Of a stretch of DNA of 64,000 nt, positions 45,151-53,390 are shown piece after piece. Origin of the DNA: Gracilimonas halophila (GTDB lineage: Bacteria; Bacteroidota; Rhodothermia; Balneolales; Balneolaceae); contig NZ_JBHULI010000005.1 in NCBI RefSeq assembly GCF_042684365.1, positions 1 through 64,000 of the forward strand. The letters run 5' to 3'. Each line of letters opens with the position of its first letter. Position 1 is the stretch's first letter. The position numbers were made by a program, and so were the translations under genes. The notes under the pieces are model-generated. The model was not told the DNA's origin, made no database searches, and saw only the letters and a program-made list of their open reading frames with translations.

Positions 45151-46025
45151 TAGTAGAGATTTACAGAAACACCTGCAGAAAGGACTTGCTTAAGCTGGAT
45201 CTCACTGGAAAAGTCATTATCGTAACGTAGTTCAAACTGAAACGATGCACTCACAATGCTGTTGATCTGACCAATAAGTTCATTAGACCAAAATACATCA
45301 GTTTCGTTTATAGGAATCAGGAAATTTGTAAATGTTTCTACCGAACTTGCATACAGAATGTTTTCAAAAACCTCTTTCTCAAAGTTTATCCCAGTAGTTA
45401 AACCACCTTCAGATCTAAAATTATCACCGGCATCTAGGCCGTAATTGGTCGCAAGATCGTCATCGGTTACAAAGGTTTGTTTTAGACCTAAACCTGCTTC
45501 AAAAGTAAATGCCGCTGAAGGATCATAAGCAATACCAATGCCTTCACTTAAATAAGCCGGTGCAAAAAAGTTTGATATCTGAATATCTGGCTGTCCGTCT
45601 TCAGTAGCGTATTCAAAACCTTGATCAAATTGAGTTCTGAAGTTAATGGTGGCATAGCCGGAAAGAGTTCCATCTTCTCTAAAGGTATAGTTAAAACGAT
45701 TCCTAATAGAGATCAAATCATCGGTTTTTCGTACGCCCTGACCCTTCGAGTTAGATTGGCCGTATTTCAGGTTGGTTCTGAATCCGTAACTAAATTGCCC
45801 TTGTTTATAATATAAAGTAAAGATTGATGATCCTGTTCCACTTATAGAGCTGACGCCACCTTGCGACCAATTGTTATAAGCTGCCTGAGAACCGTTTAAA
45901 CTTGCCACCCAGCTTTGATCCCATCCTTTCAGGGTATCGGGTATGGAAATATTTTGAGCAGTGGCAGATATGCTGCATATCATTAATATTGATAGTGTGA
46001 TCGCAGAGTATAAAAATGTTCTCAT
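45150..46025 (-). CDS. DUF3078 outer-membrane-type protein
   Basis: This is an exported beta-rich protein of 291 aa with signal peptide 1-23. The DUF3078 signature is visible near the start: GWDQSWVASLNGSQAAYNNWSQGGVSSISGTGS. Alternating strands follow to the end (RNRFNYTFREDGTLSGYATINF), ending in an aromatic SVNLY. This is a small beta-barrel common in Bacteroidota; function unknown. The stop of this gene touches the start of the PLP decarboxylase gene. Confidence 0.85.
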   Translation of the reverse strand: MRTFLYSAITLSILMICSISATAQNISIPDTLKGWDQSWVASLNGSQAAYNNWSQGGVSSISGTGSSIFTLYYKQGQFSYGFRTNLKYGQSNSKGQGVRKTDDLISIRNRFNYTFREDGTLSGYATINFRTQFDQGFEYATEDGQPDIQISNFFAPAYLSEGIGIAYDPSAAFTFEAGLGLKQTFVTDDDLATNYGLDAGDNFRSEGGLTTGINFEKEVFENILYASSVETFTNFLIPINETDVFWSNELIGQINSIVSASFQFELRYDNDFSSEIQLKQVLSAGVSVNLY

Positions 46026-46036
46026 TTTTTATCTAA

Positions 46037-46534
46037 TTACTTGTTTTTAAATAGTATAGCTTCTTTTAATTTTGAGTCTTTCAGCATAACCTCAATATGC
46101 TCACCGGCTTTTGTTGGGACAGTGATTCCGGACATATGTGTGAGTAACGGGTACTTACGGTGGCCACGGTCTATCAAGACGGCGATTTCAATGATATCAG
46201 GTTCGTACATACCACAGATAGCTGAAAGAGCTTCAAACATGGTTTTTCCTGAAAAGATCACATCATCCACAAGTAAGACGAACTTATCATTGCAATCCGG
46301 CAGGGGAGTCTCAGAACTGTTGCCACTCACTTCGTACCGATGCGCTGAAATATCCTTACCCAATAAATCAGCAATATTCTCAGAAAGTTCCAGGGCCGTT
46401 GCATACCCTCTTTCGTTCAGGCCAATGATCACCAGTTCTTTGTCATTTCCCATGCGCTCCCAAACCTGTATTGCAATACGGTGCAGTGTACGCTGCATCC
46501 GGGGGCGGTCCATTAATGTTATTTGCTTTTTCAT
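46037..46534 (-). CDS. PyrR-like phosphoribosyltransferase
   Basis: This is a type I phosphoribosyltransferase of 165 aa. The PRPP motif is FVLLVDDVIFSGKTM (Asp-Asp, then SGKT) at about residue 95. ELVIIGLNERGYATA and DISAHRYEVSGNSSE mark the hood and fold. Related proteins include the pyrimidine regulator/uracil transferase PyrR, but no pyrimidine operon is adjacent, so enzyme or regulator is open. It lies 11 nt upstream of the DUF3078 gene on the same strand. Confidence 0.8.
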   Translation of the reverse strand: MKKQITLMDRPRMQRTLHRIAIQVWERMGNDKELVIIGLNERGYATALELSENIADLLGKDISAHRYEVSGNSSETPLPDCNDKFVLLVDDVIFSGKTMFEALSAICGMYEPDIIEIAVLIDRGHRKYPLLTHMSGITVPTKAGEHIEVMLKDSKLKEAILFKNK

Positions 46535-46654
46535 AGGCTGCTTTTAAATTCAGAAGAAGGTACAGTTTTCTATACTCAGTGTTAAAAAAATAACGAAAAA
46601 CGATAGGAATATTCGTATCTTAACAGTGTTAACCTCAACCTAAAAGAGAGACCC

Positions 46655-46933
46655 ATGAAAAGAGGAATCGGAACATTATTATTTGGAGCAACAGCCTTTG
46701 CCGGTGGCATCATAGCCGGTTTGTTATTAACCCCAAAAAGTGGAAAAGAAAACCTCGACTGGCTGGAAAATCAAGGCCGTAAGCTCAAAAAAGACGGCGA
46801 AATGAGAATAGATCAGGTTTCGAAAGGAATCAAAAAAACTGTGAAGGATACATTTCCTGACCTTTATGCAGCAACGGAGAATCTCGATTTTTCTGAAGCA
46901 GAAGAGATCGAAGAAATAACCAGGCATGGATAA
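46655..46933 (+). CDS. YtxH-like small membrane protein
   Basis: This 92-aa protein has one N-terminal membrane helix (GTLLFGATAFAGGIIAGLLLTPKSGKENL), the hallmark of the YtxH family, then an amphipathic helical tail (WLENQGRKLKKDGEMRIDQVSKGIKKTVKD). YtxH-like proteins are general-stress or envelope proteins of unknown role. It overlaps the next gene by 8 bp. Confidence 0.78.
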   Translation: MKRGIGTLLFGATAFAGGIIAGLLLTPKSGKENLDWLENQGRKLKKDGEMRIDQVSKGIKKTVKDTFPDLYAATENLDFSEAEEIEEITRHG

Positions 46934-48092
46934 ACCTGAATTTCAACATTCAGAGGCTTTTTTACAGTGGATATGGGAAAATCTGCTGTTTGATTTTACA
47001 GACCTTAAGACGACATGTGGGAAATCATTAAATATTATAAGACAGGGCGTATTAAATACCACTGACGGGCCCGATTTCACGCATGCTGCTTTAGAGGTAG
47101 ATAATCTTATATGGCATGGGGATATTGAGATGCATGTAACAAGCAATGGGTGGAATGCACATGATCATCAAAATGATCCTAACTTCAATACTGTAATTTT
47201 ACATGTTGTCACTGATGGAAGCCCACAACCGGTGATAACACAAAATGGAAGTACCCCTTATACCCTGAACTTGATGCCATATATGTCAAAAAAGTTGCGG
47301 GTTTTTTTAAAGGGGTTTGAAGATCCTGCAGCTTTGCCTTGCAGCAGGGGTGTTAGCTTTATATCAGAAGAAGCTTTTTTTAAACAGATCGAAAAATCAC
47401 ATATTGAGTACTTCGAAAAGAAATCAAATGATTTTTTACGTTTTTATGATCCCGATAAACTTCCGTCGGATGCATGGAAATATGCGTTGATCTTATCATT
47501 ATGGGATGGGTTTGGGATCGCTCACAATAGAGAGCCCATGCAGGAAACAGCACAACAATTGCTTGAGAAATGGTCGGGTGCTTCTGTAGGTCAGGGAACA
47601 GAGCTTGCTTTCAATATCGCCGGTATTTACGATGATGGAAATGACCTAAAATGGAACATGAAGTCAGTTCGTCCGGCGAATCATCCGAAGCAGCGGATAA
47701 CAGAGGCTGTAAAATTTACTGCTTTGATCTTGCGTGAGCCCTTCAAAAATTTACTCTCTTCTCGCTCTACTGAGATCTGGAAAACATGGGTTGAGGAGGC
47801 AGGTCTGCACAGGTCTTCGCGCATTGAAATATTGTACGGAACGGTATATTTGCCATCCATCTATGTGCTGGGAAATTTATTTGCTCACCAGAAACTTTCA
47901 CAGCATGTACTCTCAGAGTGGAAGCGGTTGAAAACTCCTATTCCCGCATCTTTACTTAAAAGATTCAAATCGTTGAACCTCAACAGCTCAACATATCGCA
48001 AGAAACTGGGTGCTATCCATCAATTAAAATCATATTGTGATGATCATCGGTGCTCAGAATGTTTTGTGCTAAAAAATGCGATTGAGTCTTGA
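46926..48092 (+). CDS. DUF2851 family protein
   Basis: This is a soluble protein of 388 aa with the DUF2851 signature: SEAFLQWIWENLLFDFTDLKTTCG, DGPDFTHAALEVDNLIWHGDIEMH and WNAHDHQNDPNFNTVILHVV near the N terminus. The motif GDIEMH plus H-DH could hold a metal. The C terminus carries three Cys (CDDHRCSECFVLKNA). Function unknown. It overlaps the YtxH-like gene by 8 bp and precedes tRNA-Gln. Confidence 0.85.
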   Translation: MDKPEFQHSEAFLQWIWENLLFDFTDLKTTCGKSLNIIRQGVLNTTDGPDFTHAALEVDNLIWHGDIEMHVTSNGWNAHDHQNDPNFNTVILHVVTDGSPQPVITQNGSTPYTLNLMPYMSKKLRVFLKGFEDPAALPCSRGVSFISEEAFFKQIEKSHIEYFEKKSNDFLRFYDPDKLPSDAWKYALILSLWDGFGIAHNREPMQETAQQLLEKWSGASVGQGTELAFNIAGIYDDGNDLKWNMKSVRPANHPKQRITEAVKFTALILREPFKNLLSSRSTEIWKTWVEEAGLHRSSRIEILYGTVYLPSIYVLGNLFAHQKLSQHVLSEWKRLKTPIPASLLKRFKSLNLNSSTYRKKLGAIHQLKSYCDDHRCSECFVLKNAIES

Positions 48093-48140
48093 TTGCTTTT
48101 AAAGTGATTTCTATCTTTGGAGTCTGTCAATGACATGAAT

Positions 48141-48211
48141 TGCCCGGTCGTCTAATGGCAGGACAGCTGGTTTTGGTCCAGTCAGTGGGGGTTCGAATCC
48201 TCCCCGGGCAA
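48141..48211 (+). tRNA. tRNA-Gln (anticodon TTG)
   Basis: Acceptor TGCCCGG (48141-48147) pairs with CCGGGCA (48204-48210) and the discriminator is A. The anticodon stem is GCTGG with CCAGT-type partner, and the loop TTTTGGT contains TTG, reading CAA. T arm GGGGG-TTCGAAT-CCTCC. CCA is not encoded. Normal-sized arms, in contrast to the tRNA at 29384. Confidence 0.95.
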
Positions 48212-48222
48212 CACAAACTTAT

Positions 48223-48250
48223 AAAGGATGACTGAGAGGCCATCCTTTTT
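48223..48250 (+). terminator. Terminator after tRNA-Gln
   Basis: AAAGGATG (48223-48230) pairs with CATCCTTT (48241-48248), followed by TT. It lies about 12 nt after the tRNA. Confidence 0.8.
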
Positions 48251-48314
48251 GTTTATTGGTGAGCATTTATTGATGATTTTTTCATAGTTATAACCTGAAC
48301 ACTAAGCCTGCAAC

Positions 48315-49247
48315 GTGGACACTCCCCTGGCGATATTTTCCGGAACAAGTAACCCGGCTTTAGCAAGAGCAATTGCTGAGGAATATGGTACATCTTTAGG
48401 GGACGTGACAATTAAGAAATTCTCCGATGGCGAGCAGTATGTGAAATACGAGCAAAGCATTCGGGGAGAAGATATTTTTGTGATCCAGTCCACGCCTCCT
48501 CCCGGTGATAACATAATTGAGTTATTACTGCTTTTGGATGCGGCGAAACGAGCTTCGGTTAAGAGGGTAACGGCTGTAATTCCATATTTTGGATATGCCA
48601 GGCAAGACCGAAAAGATCAGCCGCGTGTTTCCATCGGTTCAAAACTGATGGCAAACCTTTTGGTTAAAGCCGGTGCCGATCGTGTACTGACTATGGATCT
48701 TCATGCTGCCCAGATACAAGGATTTTTTGATATCCCGCTTGACCATTTATATGCAAGCCGGGCTTTTATAGATCACTTTACCTCCAATCCCATTGATAAC
48801 CTGGTTGTGGTAGCTCCTGATGTAGGAAGCTTAAAAATGTCCAGGGCATATTCGAAGAAATTGGGAGCAAGCTTGGCTTTTATTGACAAAAGAAGGCCAA
48901 AAGCGAATGAATCAGAGATCATGAATCTGATCGGTGAAGTGGAAGGAAAGAATGTGTTAATTGTCGATGATTTGATCGACACCGCCGGAACATTGACTAA
49001 TGCTGCCGCCGCTTTAAAAGAAAGAGGGGCGTTAAGTATTATCGCAATTTGTACACATCCGATTTTATCGGGTCCGGCATATCAGCGAATCGAAGATTCG
49101 CCAATTGATGAGTTGTTGGTAACAGATACGGTTCAGCTTCGCCAACCTTCTGAAAAGATAAAGGTATTGAGCATCGCGAATATTTTTGCTGAAGCTATAC
49201 AACGCATACATACTAACGACACTATCAGTGCACTGTTTGATAATTAA
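48315..49247 (+). CDS. prs: Ribose-phosphate pyrophosphokinase (PRPP synthetase)
   Basis: This enzyme makes PRPP from ribose-5-phosphate and ATP for purines, pyrimidines, His and Trp. It has 310 aa with a GTG start at 48315. Visible are the N-terminal ATP/flap part (FSGTSNPALARAIAEEYGTSLG), TMDLHAAQIQGFFDIPLDHL, the catalytic KRRP in FIDKRRPKANE, and the PRPP loop LIVDDLIDTAGTL. It heads the classic prs-rplY-pth group. Confidence 0.97.
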   Translation: MDTPLAIFSGTSNPALARAIAEEYGTSLGDVTIKKFSDGEQYVKYEQSIRGEDIFVIQSTPPPGDNIIELLLLLDAAKRASVKRVTAVIPYFGYARQDRKDQPRVSIGSKLMANLLVKAGADRVLTMDLHAAQIQGFFDIPLDHLYASRAFIDHFTSNPIDNLVVVAPDVGSLKMSRAYSKKLGASLAFIDKRRPKANESEIMNLIGEVEGKNVLIVDDLIDTAGTLTNAAAALKERGALSIIAICTHPILSGPAYQRIEDSPIDELLVTDTVQLRQPSEKIKVLSIANIFAEAIQRIHTNDTISALFDN

Positions 49248-49266
49248 TGATTAAGGTAAACGCATT

Positions 49267-49989
49267 ATGGCAAACCCAGAATTAGTAAAACTTGAAGGAA
49301 AGAAAAGAGAGACCAGTAAAAAAGCGAATAAAGCGCTGAGAGAGGAACTGCGTGTTCCTGCTGTTCTCTATGGCCCGGAAGTTGAAGAAAACATTCATTT
49401 CTCCATTGATGAACTGGAATTGGAAAAAATTCTCAGAAAGCCTCAGACCAAGCTTCAGGAATTGACCGTTGATGGAAAAACGTACAAAACACTTCTTAAA
49501 AGAACTGAATTTGATCCTGTTACCGATCGTCCCGTTCATGCAGATTTTTATGTTCTTGCAGACGGACAAAAAGTAACGCTTCGTGTTCCTATTAAGATTT
49601 CAGGAAACGCTAAAGGAGTGGTTGAAAATGGTGGACGTGTTTTCAAACCAATGAATTTTATTCGTATTCGAGTACTTCCTGAAGCAATCCCGTCTGAATT
49701 TGAAATTGATATCTCACCACTTGAGATCGGTCAGTCTTTCCACATATCCGACCTGGAACTGGAAGGCATCATTCCTTTGGATGATATGAGCCGAACCATT
49801 GTAACCATTCGTCCTCCTAAAGGAGCTGACTTTCTTGAAAGTCTTGTTGCGGGTGTTACTGAAGAGGCTGAAGAAGAAGTGGCCGCTGAAGGTGAAGAAG
49901 TTGCTGAAGGCGAAGAACTTGCCGAAGGTGAAGAGGCTGCTGAAGGTGAAGAAGGAGAAGATTCTTCTGAAGACAAAACAGAAGAATAA
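49267..49989 (+). CDS. rplY: Ribosomal protein bL25 (Ctc form)
   Basis: This protein binds 5S rRNA in the large subunit. It is 240 aa, the longer CTC type. The L25 domain starts at residue 8 (GKKRETSKKANKALREELRVPAVLYGPE), the TL5-like C-terminal domain follows to about residue 190, and the tail is a low-complexity acidic repeat of AEGEEVAEGEE units. The tail is made of near-identical codons (GAAGGTGAAGA), so repeat slippage could vary its length. It sits between prs and pth. Confidence 0.94.
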   Translation: MANPELVKLEGKKRETSKKANKALREELRVPAVLYGPEVEENIHFSIDELELEKILRKPQTKLQELTVDGKTYKTLLKRTEFDPVTDRPVHADFYVLADGQKVTLRVPIKISGNAKGVVENGGRVFKPMNFIRIRVLPEAIPSEFEIDISPLEIGQSFHISDLELEGIIPLDDMSRTIVTIRPPKGADFLESLVAGVTEEAEEEVAAEGEEVAEGEELAEGEEAAEGEEGEDSSEDKTEE

Positions 49990-50033
49990 TCTCTGTTCAT
50001 TATCGCAAAGTTGTAACGTAACCTCTTTTTGAA

Positions 50034-50591
50034 ATGTCCCTTATTATAGGTTTAGGAAATATTGGGCAAGAATATGAGGGGACACGGCACAACATAGGAT
50101 TTGAAGTAGTTGATGCTTTAGCTGAAACTCTTTCTACTACATTTGGCCCGGGCAACGGGCCTTTTGTGGTTGCAGAGGGCAGGCACAGAGGAAGAAATGT
50201 AGTACTTATAAAACCCACTACATATATGAACAGAAGTGGGAAGGCGGTACGAAAAGCTCTTTCAGTATATAACACAGATATAGAGCATTGCCTGATCATT
50301 TACGATGATCTGAATTTAGATGTTGGAGATGTTAGGCTGAGGGCACAGGGAAGTGCGGGTGGCCATAACGGTATCCAAAGTATCATCGATGAATTGGGCA
50401 GCAGGGAATTTCCCCGGTTGCGATTCGGGATCGGGAATGATTTCCCACGAGGCCGGCAAGTAGATTTTGTGTTGTCGCCTTTTACCAATGCAGATCAAAA
50501 GTATTTAGAAGAGGGCATACAAAAAGCCCATGATGCATCACTCAATTTTGTGAGGGACGGCATCGTAAAAACAATGAATAATTTTAATTAA
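50034..50591 (+). CDS. pth: Peptidyl-tRNA hydrolase
   Basis: This enzyme frees tRNA from prematurely released peptidyl-tRNA. It is 185 aa. The family motifs are LIIGLGNIGQEYEGTRHNIGFEVVD (catalytic His in TRHN), KPTTYMNRSGKAV, IYDDLNLDVGDVRLRAQGSAGGHNGIQSI and RFGIGNDFPRG. It follows rplY by 44 nt, the usual arrangement. Confidence 0.97.
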   Translation: MSLIIGLGNIGQEYEGTRHNIGFEVVDALAETLSTTFGPGNGPFVVAEGRHRGRNVVLIKPTTYMNRSGKAVRKALSVYNTDIEHCLIIYDDLNLDVGDVRLRAQGSAGGHNGIQSIIDELGSREFPRLRFGIGNDFPRGRQVDFVLSPFTNADQKYLEEGIQKAHDASLNFVRDGIVKTMNNFN

Positions 50592-50641
50592 TAATGGCCG
50601 AAATTCGGCCTATTGAACTTAAACTAACGTAACGGGAAACA

Positions 50642-52867
50642 ATGGATACAATAATCTATTTAATACCGGTGGCCGGAGTGATCGCACTTCTGTACACTGT
50701 CTTTAAAACATCCTGGGTATCTAAACAGGAGATCGGAACCGAGCGCATGGAGCGTATCAGCAAAAGTATTGCGAGCGGTGCCATGGCATTCCTAAAAGCT
50801 GAATATCGGGTACTTTCCGTGTTCGTACTTGTAGTAGCTGTAATACTTGGCTTCAGTGCCGATCCGACCACTTCAAGCTGGATGGTAGCCATCTCTTTTG
50901 TTGTTGGTGCTATTTGTTCAGGATTGGCAGGTTTCATTGGAATGAAAGTTGCAACCAAAGCCAATGTCAGAACCACTCATGCTGCACGAACAAGCCTTGG
51001 TAAAGGTCTTGAAGTAGCGTTTGCAGGAGGTTCCGTAATGGGGCTTGGTGTAGTAGGCCTTGGAGTTTTAGGATTAAGTGGATTGTTCATCATTTTCGGT
51101 AATGTATTTGGCCTTGAAGGTGCAAGTGCAGTAAATAAAGTATTGGCTGTTGTAACCGGTTTTTCATTCGGTGCATCTTCAATTGCTCTCTTCGCACGTG
51201 TGGGTGGCGGTATTTACACCAAAGCAGCCGATGTCGGTGCTGACCTTGTAGGTAAAGTAGAAGCCGGAATCCCTGAAGATCACCCGCTGAACCCTGCTAC
51301 TATTGCAGATAACGTTGGTGATAACGTTGGTGATGTGGCCGGAATGGGTGCTGACCTTTTTGAATCATACGTTGGTTCTATTATTGGTACAATGGTATTG
51401 GGTGCTGCATTTATAGCAGGCGCTACAGTTGACGGCGCTGTTTGGGCAGATGCTTTTAACGGACTTTCTGCCGTAATTCTTCCGCTTGTTCTTGCAGGTG
51501 TTGGAATTCTGACCTCTATTCTTGGAACGTTTTTTGTACGTGTGAAAGAAGGCGGAGATCCTCAAAAGGCATTAAATATGGGTGAGTTTATTTCAGCGGC
51601 TGTAATGCTGATCGCTTCTTACTTTATCATTACCTGGATGCTACCTGAAACCTGGACATTCAACGGTGAAGTTTATAGCAGTACCGGAGTTTTTTGGGCT
51701 ACTATATTCGGTCTTGCTGCCGGACTCGGAATTGGATTGATCACAGAGCATTACACCGGAACCGGAACTAAGCCGGTTTGGTCGATCGTGAAGCAGTCTG
51801 TTACAGGATCTGCAACAAACATCATTGCCGGACTAGGTGTAGGTATGATCTCAACTGCTATCCCTATTCTTATCATCGCTGTTGCAATTATCGGTGCTTA
51901 TGAATTTGCGGGACTCTATGGTATTGCAATTGCCGCTGTTGGAATGCTTTCAAACACTGGTATTCAGTTAGCTGTTGATGCATACGGACCAATATCTGAC
52001 AATGCCGGTGGTATCGCCGAGATGGCTGAGCTTCCCGGTGAAGTTCGTGAGCGTACAGATAAGCTTGATGCTGTAGGTAACACTACTGCTGCTATTGGAA
52101 AAGGTTTTGCGATCGGTTCTGCTGCCTTGACTGCACTTGCTCTTTTTGCAGCTTTCATTACAGCTTTTGAGGCTGTAAACCCGGGGGTAGAGGTAATTAT
52201 CAGTGTAACCAATCCTTCTGTAATGGCTGCACTATTTGTAGGAGCAATGTTACCATTCTTGTTCTCTGCGCTTTCTATGAATGCCGTAGGCCGTGCCGCA
52301 ATGAGTATGATCGAAGAAGTGCGTCGTCAGTTCCGTGACATTCCTGAATTGACCAAAGCACTTGCTGCGATGAACAGAAATGAAGGCAAGAAATTAGCTG
52401 ACTGGTCTGACGAAGATCGTACTACTTTTGAAGCTGCCGACGGTAAAGCTGAATATGAAAAATGTGTTGAGATCTCAACTCAGGCTTCTATTCGTGAGAT
52501 GGTAGTTCCAGGACTCTTAGCTGTAATTGTTCCCGTTCTTTTCGGCTTTGTTCCGGGATTTATCAGCGACAGCCCAACACTTGGAGCTGAAATGCTTGGC
52601 GGACTTCTTGCAGGTGTAACTTCTGCAGGTGTTCTTATGGCACTCTTCCAGTCTAATGCGGGTGGTGCATGGGATAACGCTAAGAAGATGATCGAAGAAG
52701 GCGTGACCATCGACGGTGTTGAGTACGGGAAAGGCTCTGAGCCTCACAAAGCAGGTGTTGTTGGAGATACTGTAGGCGATCCGTTCAAGGACACTTCAGG
52801 CCCGTCTCTGAACATCTTGCTTAAGCTGATGTCAGTTGTAGCTCTTGTAATTGCTACCATGATCTAA
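50642..52867 (+). CDS. hppA: Membrane-bound ion-pumping pyrophosphatase, K+-dependent type
   Basis: This protein hydrolyses pyrophosphate to move Na+ or H+ across the membrane. It has 741 aa and about 16 membrane helices. The pyrophosphate site is clear: DVGADLVGKVEAGIPEDHPLNPATIADNVGDNVGDVAGMGADLFE, and DNAGGIAEMAELP. The K+ marker GNTTAAIGKGFAIGSAAL (Ala and Gly in the AxxG position, around residue 480) points to the K+-dependent type, and such enzymes are often Na+ pumps. The ion cannot be decided by eye. It stands alone with a terminator. Confidence 0.95.
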   Translation: MDTIIYLIPVAGVIALLYTVFKTSWVSKQEIGTERMERISKSIASGAMAFLKAEYRVLSVFVLVVAVILGFSADPTTSSWMVAISFVVGAICSGLAGFIGMKVATKANVRTTHAARTSLGKGLEVAFAGGSVMGLGVVGLGVLGLSGLFIIFGNVFGLEGASAVNKVLAVVTGFSFGASSIALFARVGGGIYTKAADVGADLVGKVEAGIPEDHPLNPATIADNVGDNVGDVAGMGADLFESYVGSIIGTMVLGAAFIAGATVDGAVWADAFNGLSAVILPLVLAGVGILTSILGTFFVRVKEGGDPQKALNMGEFISAAVMLIASYFIITWMLPETWTFNGEVYSSTGVFWATIFGLAAGLGIGLITEHYTGTGTKPVWSIVKQSVTGSATNIIAGLGVGMISTAIPILIIAVAIIGAYEFAGLYGIAIAAVGMLSNTGIQLAVDAYGPISDNAGGIAEMAELPGEVRERTDKLDAVGNTTAAIGKGFAIGSAALTALALFAAFITAFEAVNPGVEVIISVTNPSVMAALFVGAMLPFLFSALSMNAVGRAAMSMIEEVRRQFRDIPELTKALAAMNRNEGKKLADWSDEDRTTFEAADGKAEYEKCVEISTQASIREMVVPGLLAVIVPVLFGFVPGFISDSPTLGAEMLGGLLAGVTSAGVLMALFQSNAGGAWDNAKKMIEEGVTIDGVEYGKGSEPHKAGVVGDTVGDPFKDTSGPSLNILLKLMSVVALVIATMI

Positions 52868-52891
52868 AGCTTAGCTAAGCAAAAAATTGAA

Positions 52892-52924
52892 AGCCCCGTA
52901 CATAATTTATGTGCGGGGCTTTTT
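52892..52924 (+). terminator. hppA intrinsic terminator
   Basis: AGCCCCGTACATAA (52892-52905) pairs with TTATGTGCGGGGCT (52907-52920) with one G-T pair, followed by TTTT. The neighbouring gene is convergent, so it may serve both. Confidence 0.93.
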
Positions 52925-52930
52925 ATGGCT

Positions 52931-53176
52931 TTAATTTTTGAACAACGTATTCCAAAATGTCTCTCCAAACTTGTATGCCAACCATCCAAAAGAGGCAATA
53001 CCAAGACCTAAAGCGATCCATGTATAGTTCTCAACTTCATCAAAACCATATCTGAAGATGCGGGTCCCGGCCAGCCCAAAGAAGATCACCCCAAAAAGCA
53101 GTCCGAATATGCCGTGAATACGCTTTCTTTTTTGATCTCTTTTATACTCTTCTTCTGTGGGTACATTTACTTTCAT
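52931..53176 (-). CDS. Small membrane protein, unknown
   Basis: This is an 81-aa protein: a charged N terminus (TEEEYKRDQKRKRIHG) and two hydrophobic helices, GIFGLLFGVIFFGLAGTRIF and WIALGLGIASFGWLAYKFG. No family is recognised. The ATG at 53176 is preferred over a longer frame that begins 13 residues earlier, inside a palindrome region. It is convergent with hppA. Confidence 0.65.
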   Translation of the reverse strand: MKVNVPTEEEYKRDQKRKRIHGIFGLLFGVIFFGLAGTRIFRYGFDEVENYTWIALGLGIASFGWLAYKFGETFWNTLFKN

Positions 53177-53209
53177 GGCATAAAATTTTATCACACAATC
53201 TGCCCTTAA

Positions 53210-53229
53210 CAGCACGATGCATCGTGCTG
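53210..53229. repeat. Perfect 20-bp palindrome
   Basis: CAGCACGATGCATCGTGCTG is a perfect palindrome. It lies just upstream of the small membrane protein gene. It may be an operator or part of the word-repeat family. The rest of the gap to 53390 holds a CAACATTTC-type word array (53350-53390) and nothing else seen. Confidence 0.85.
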
Positions 53230-53390
53230 CTACGGAGAACGGGGGAGCGACTGTGTTGATATTCCAGTCTTGTTGTTATCTTACCTGCATGGTCCGATCA
53301 TCAGAAGTGCCCGGCTGAATTTTTGAAGGTGTCAGGTAATTTCTATTTCTGCCAATTTAAAATTCAACATTTCCTCATCCAACATTTCTA

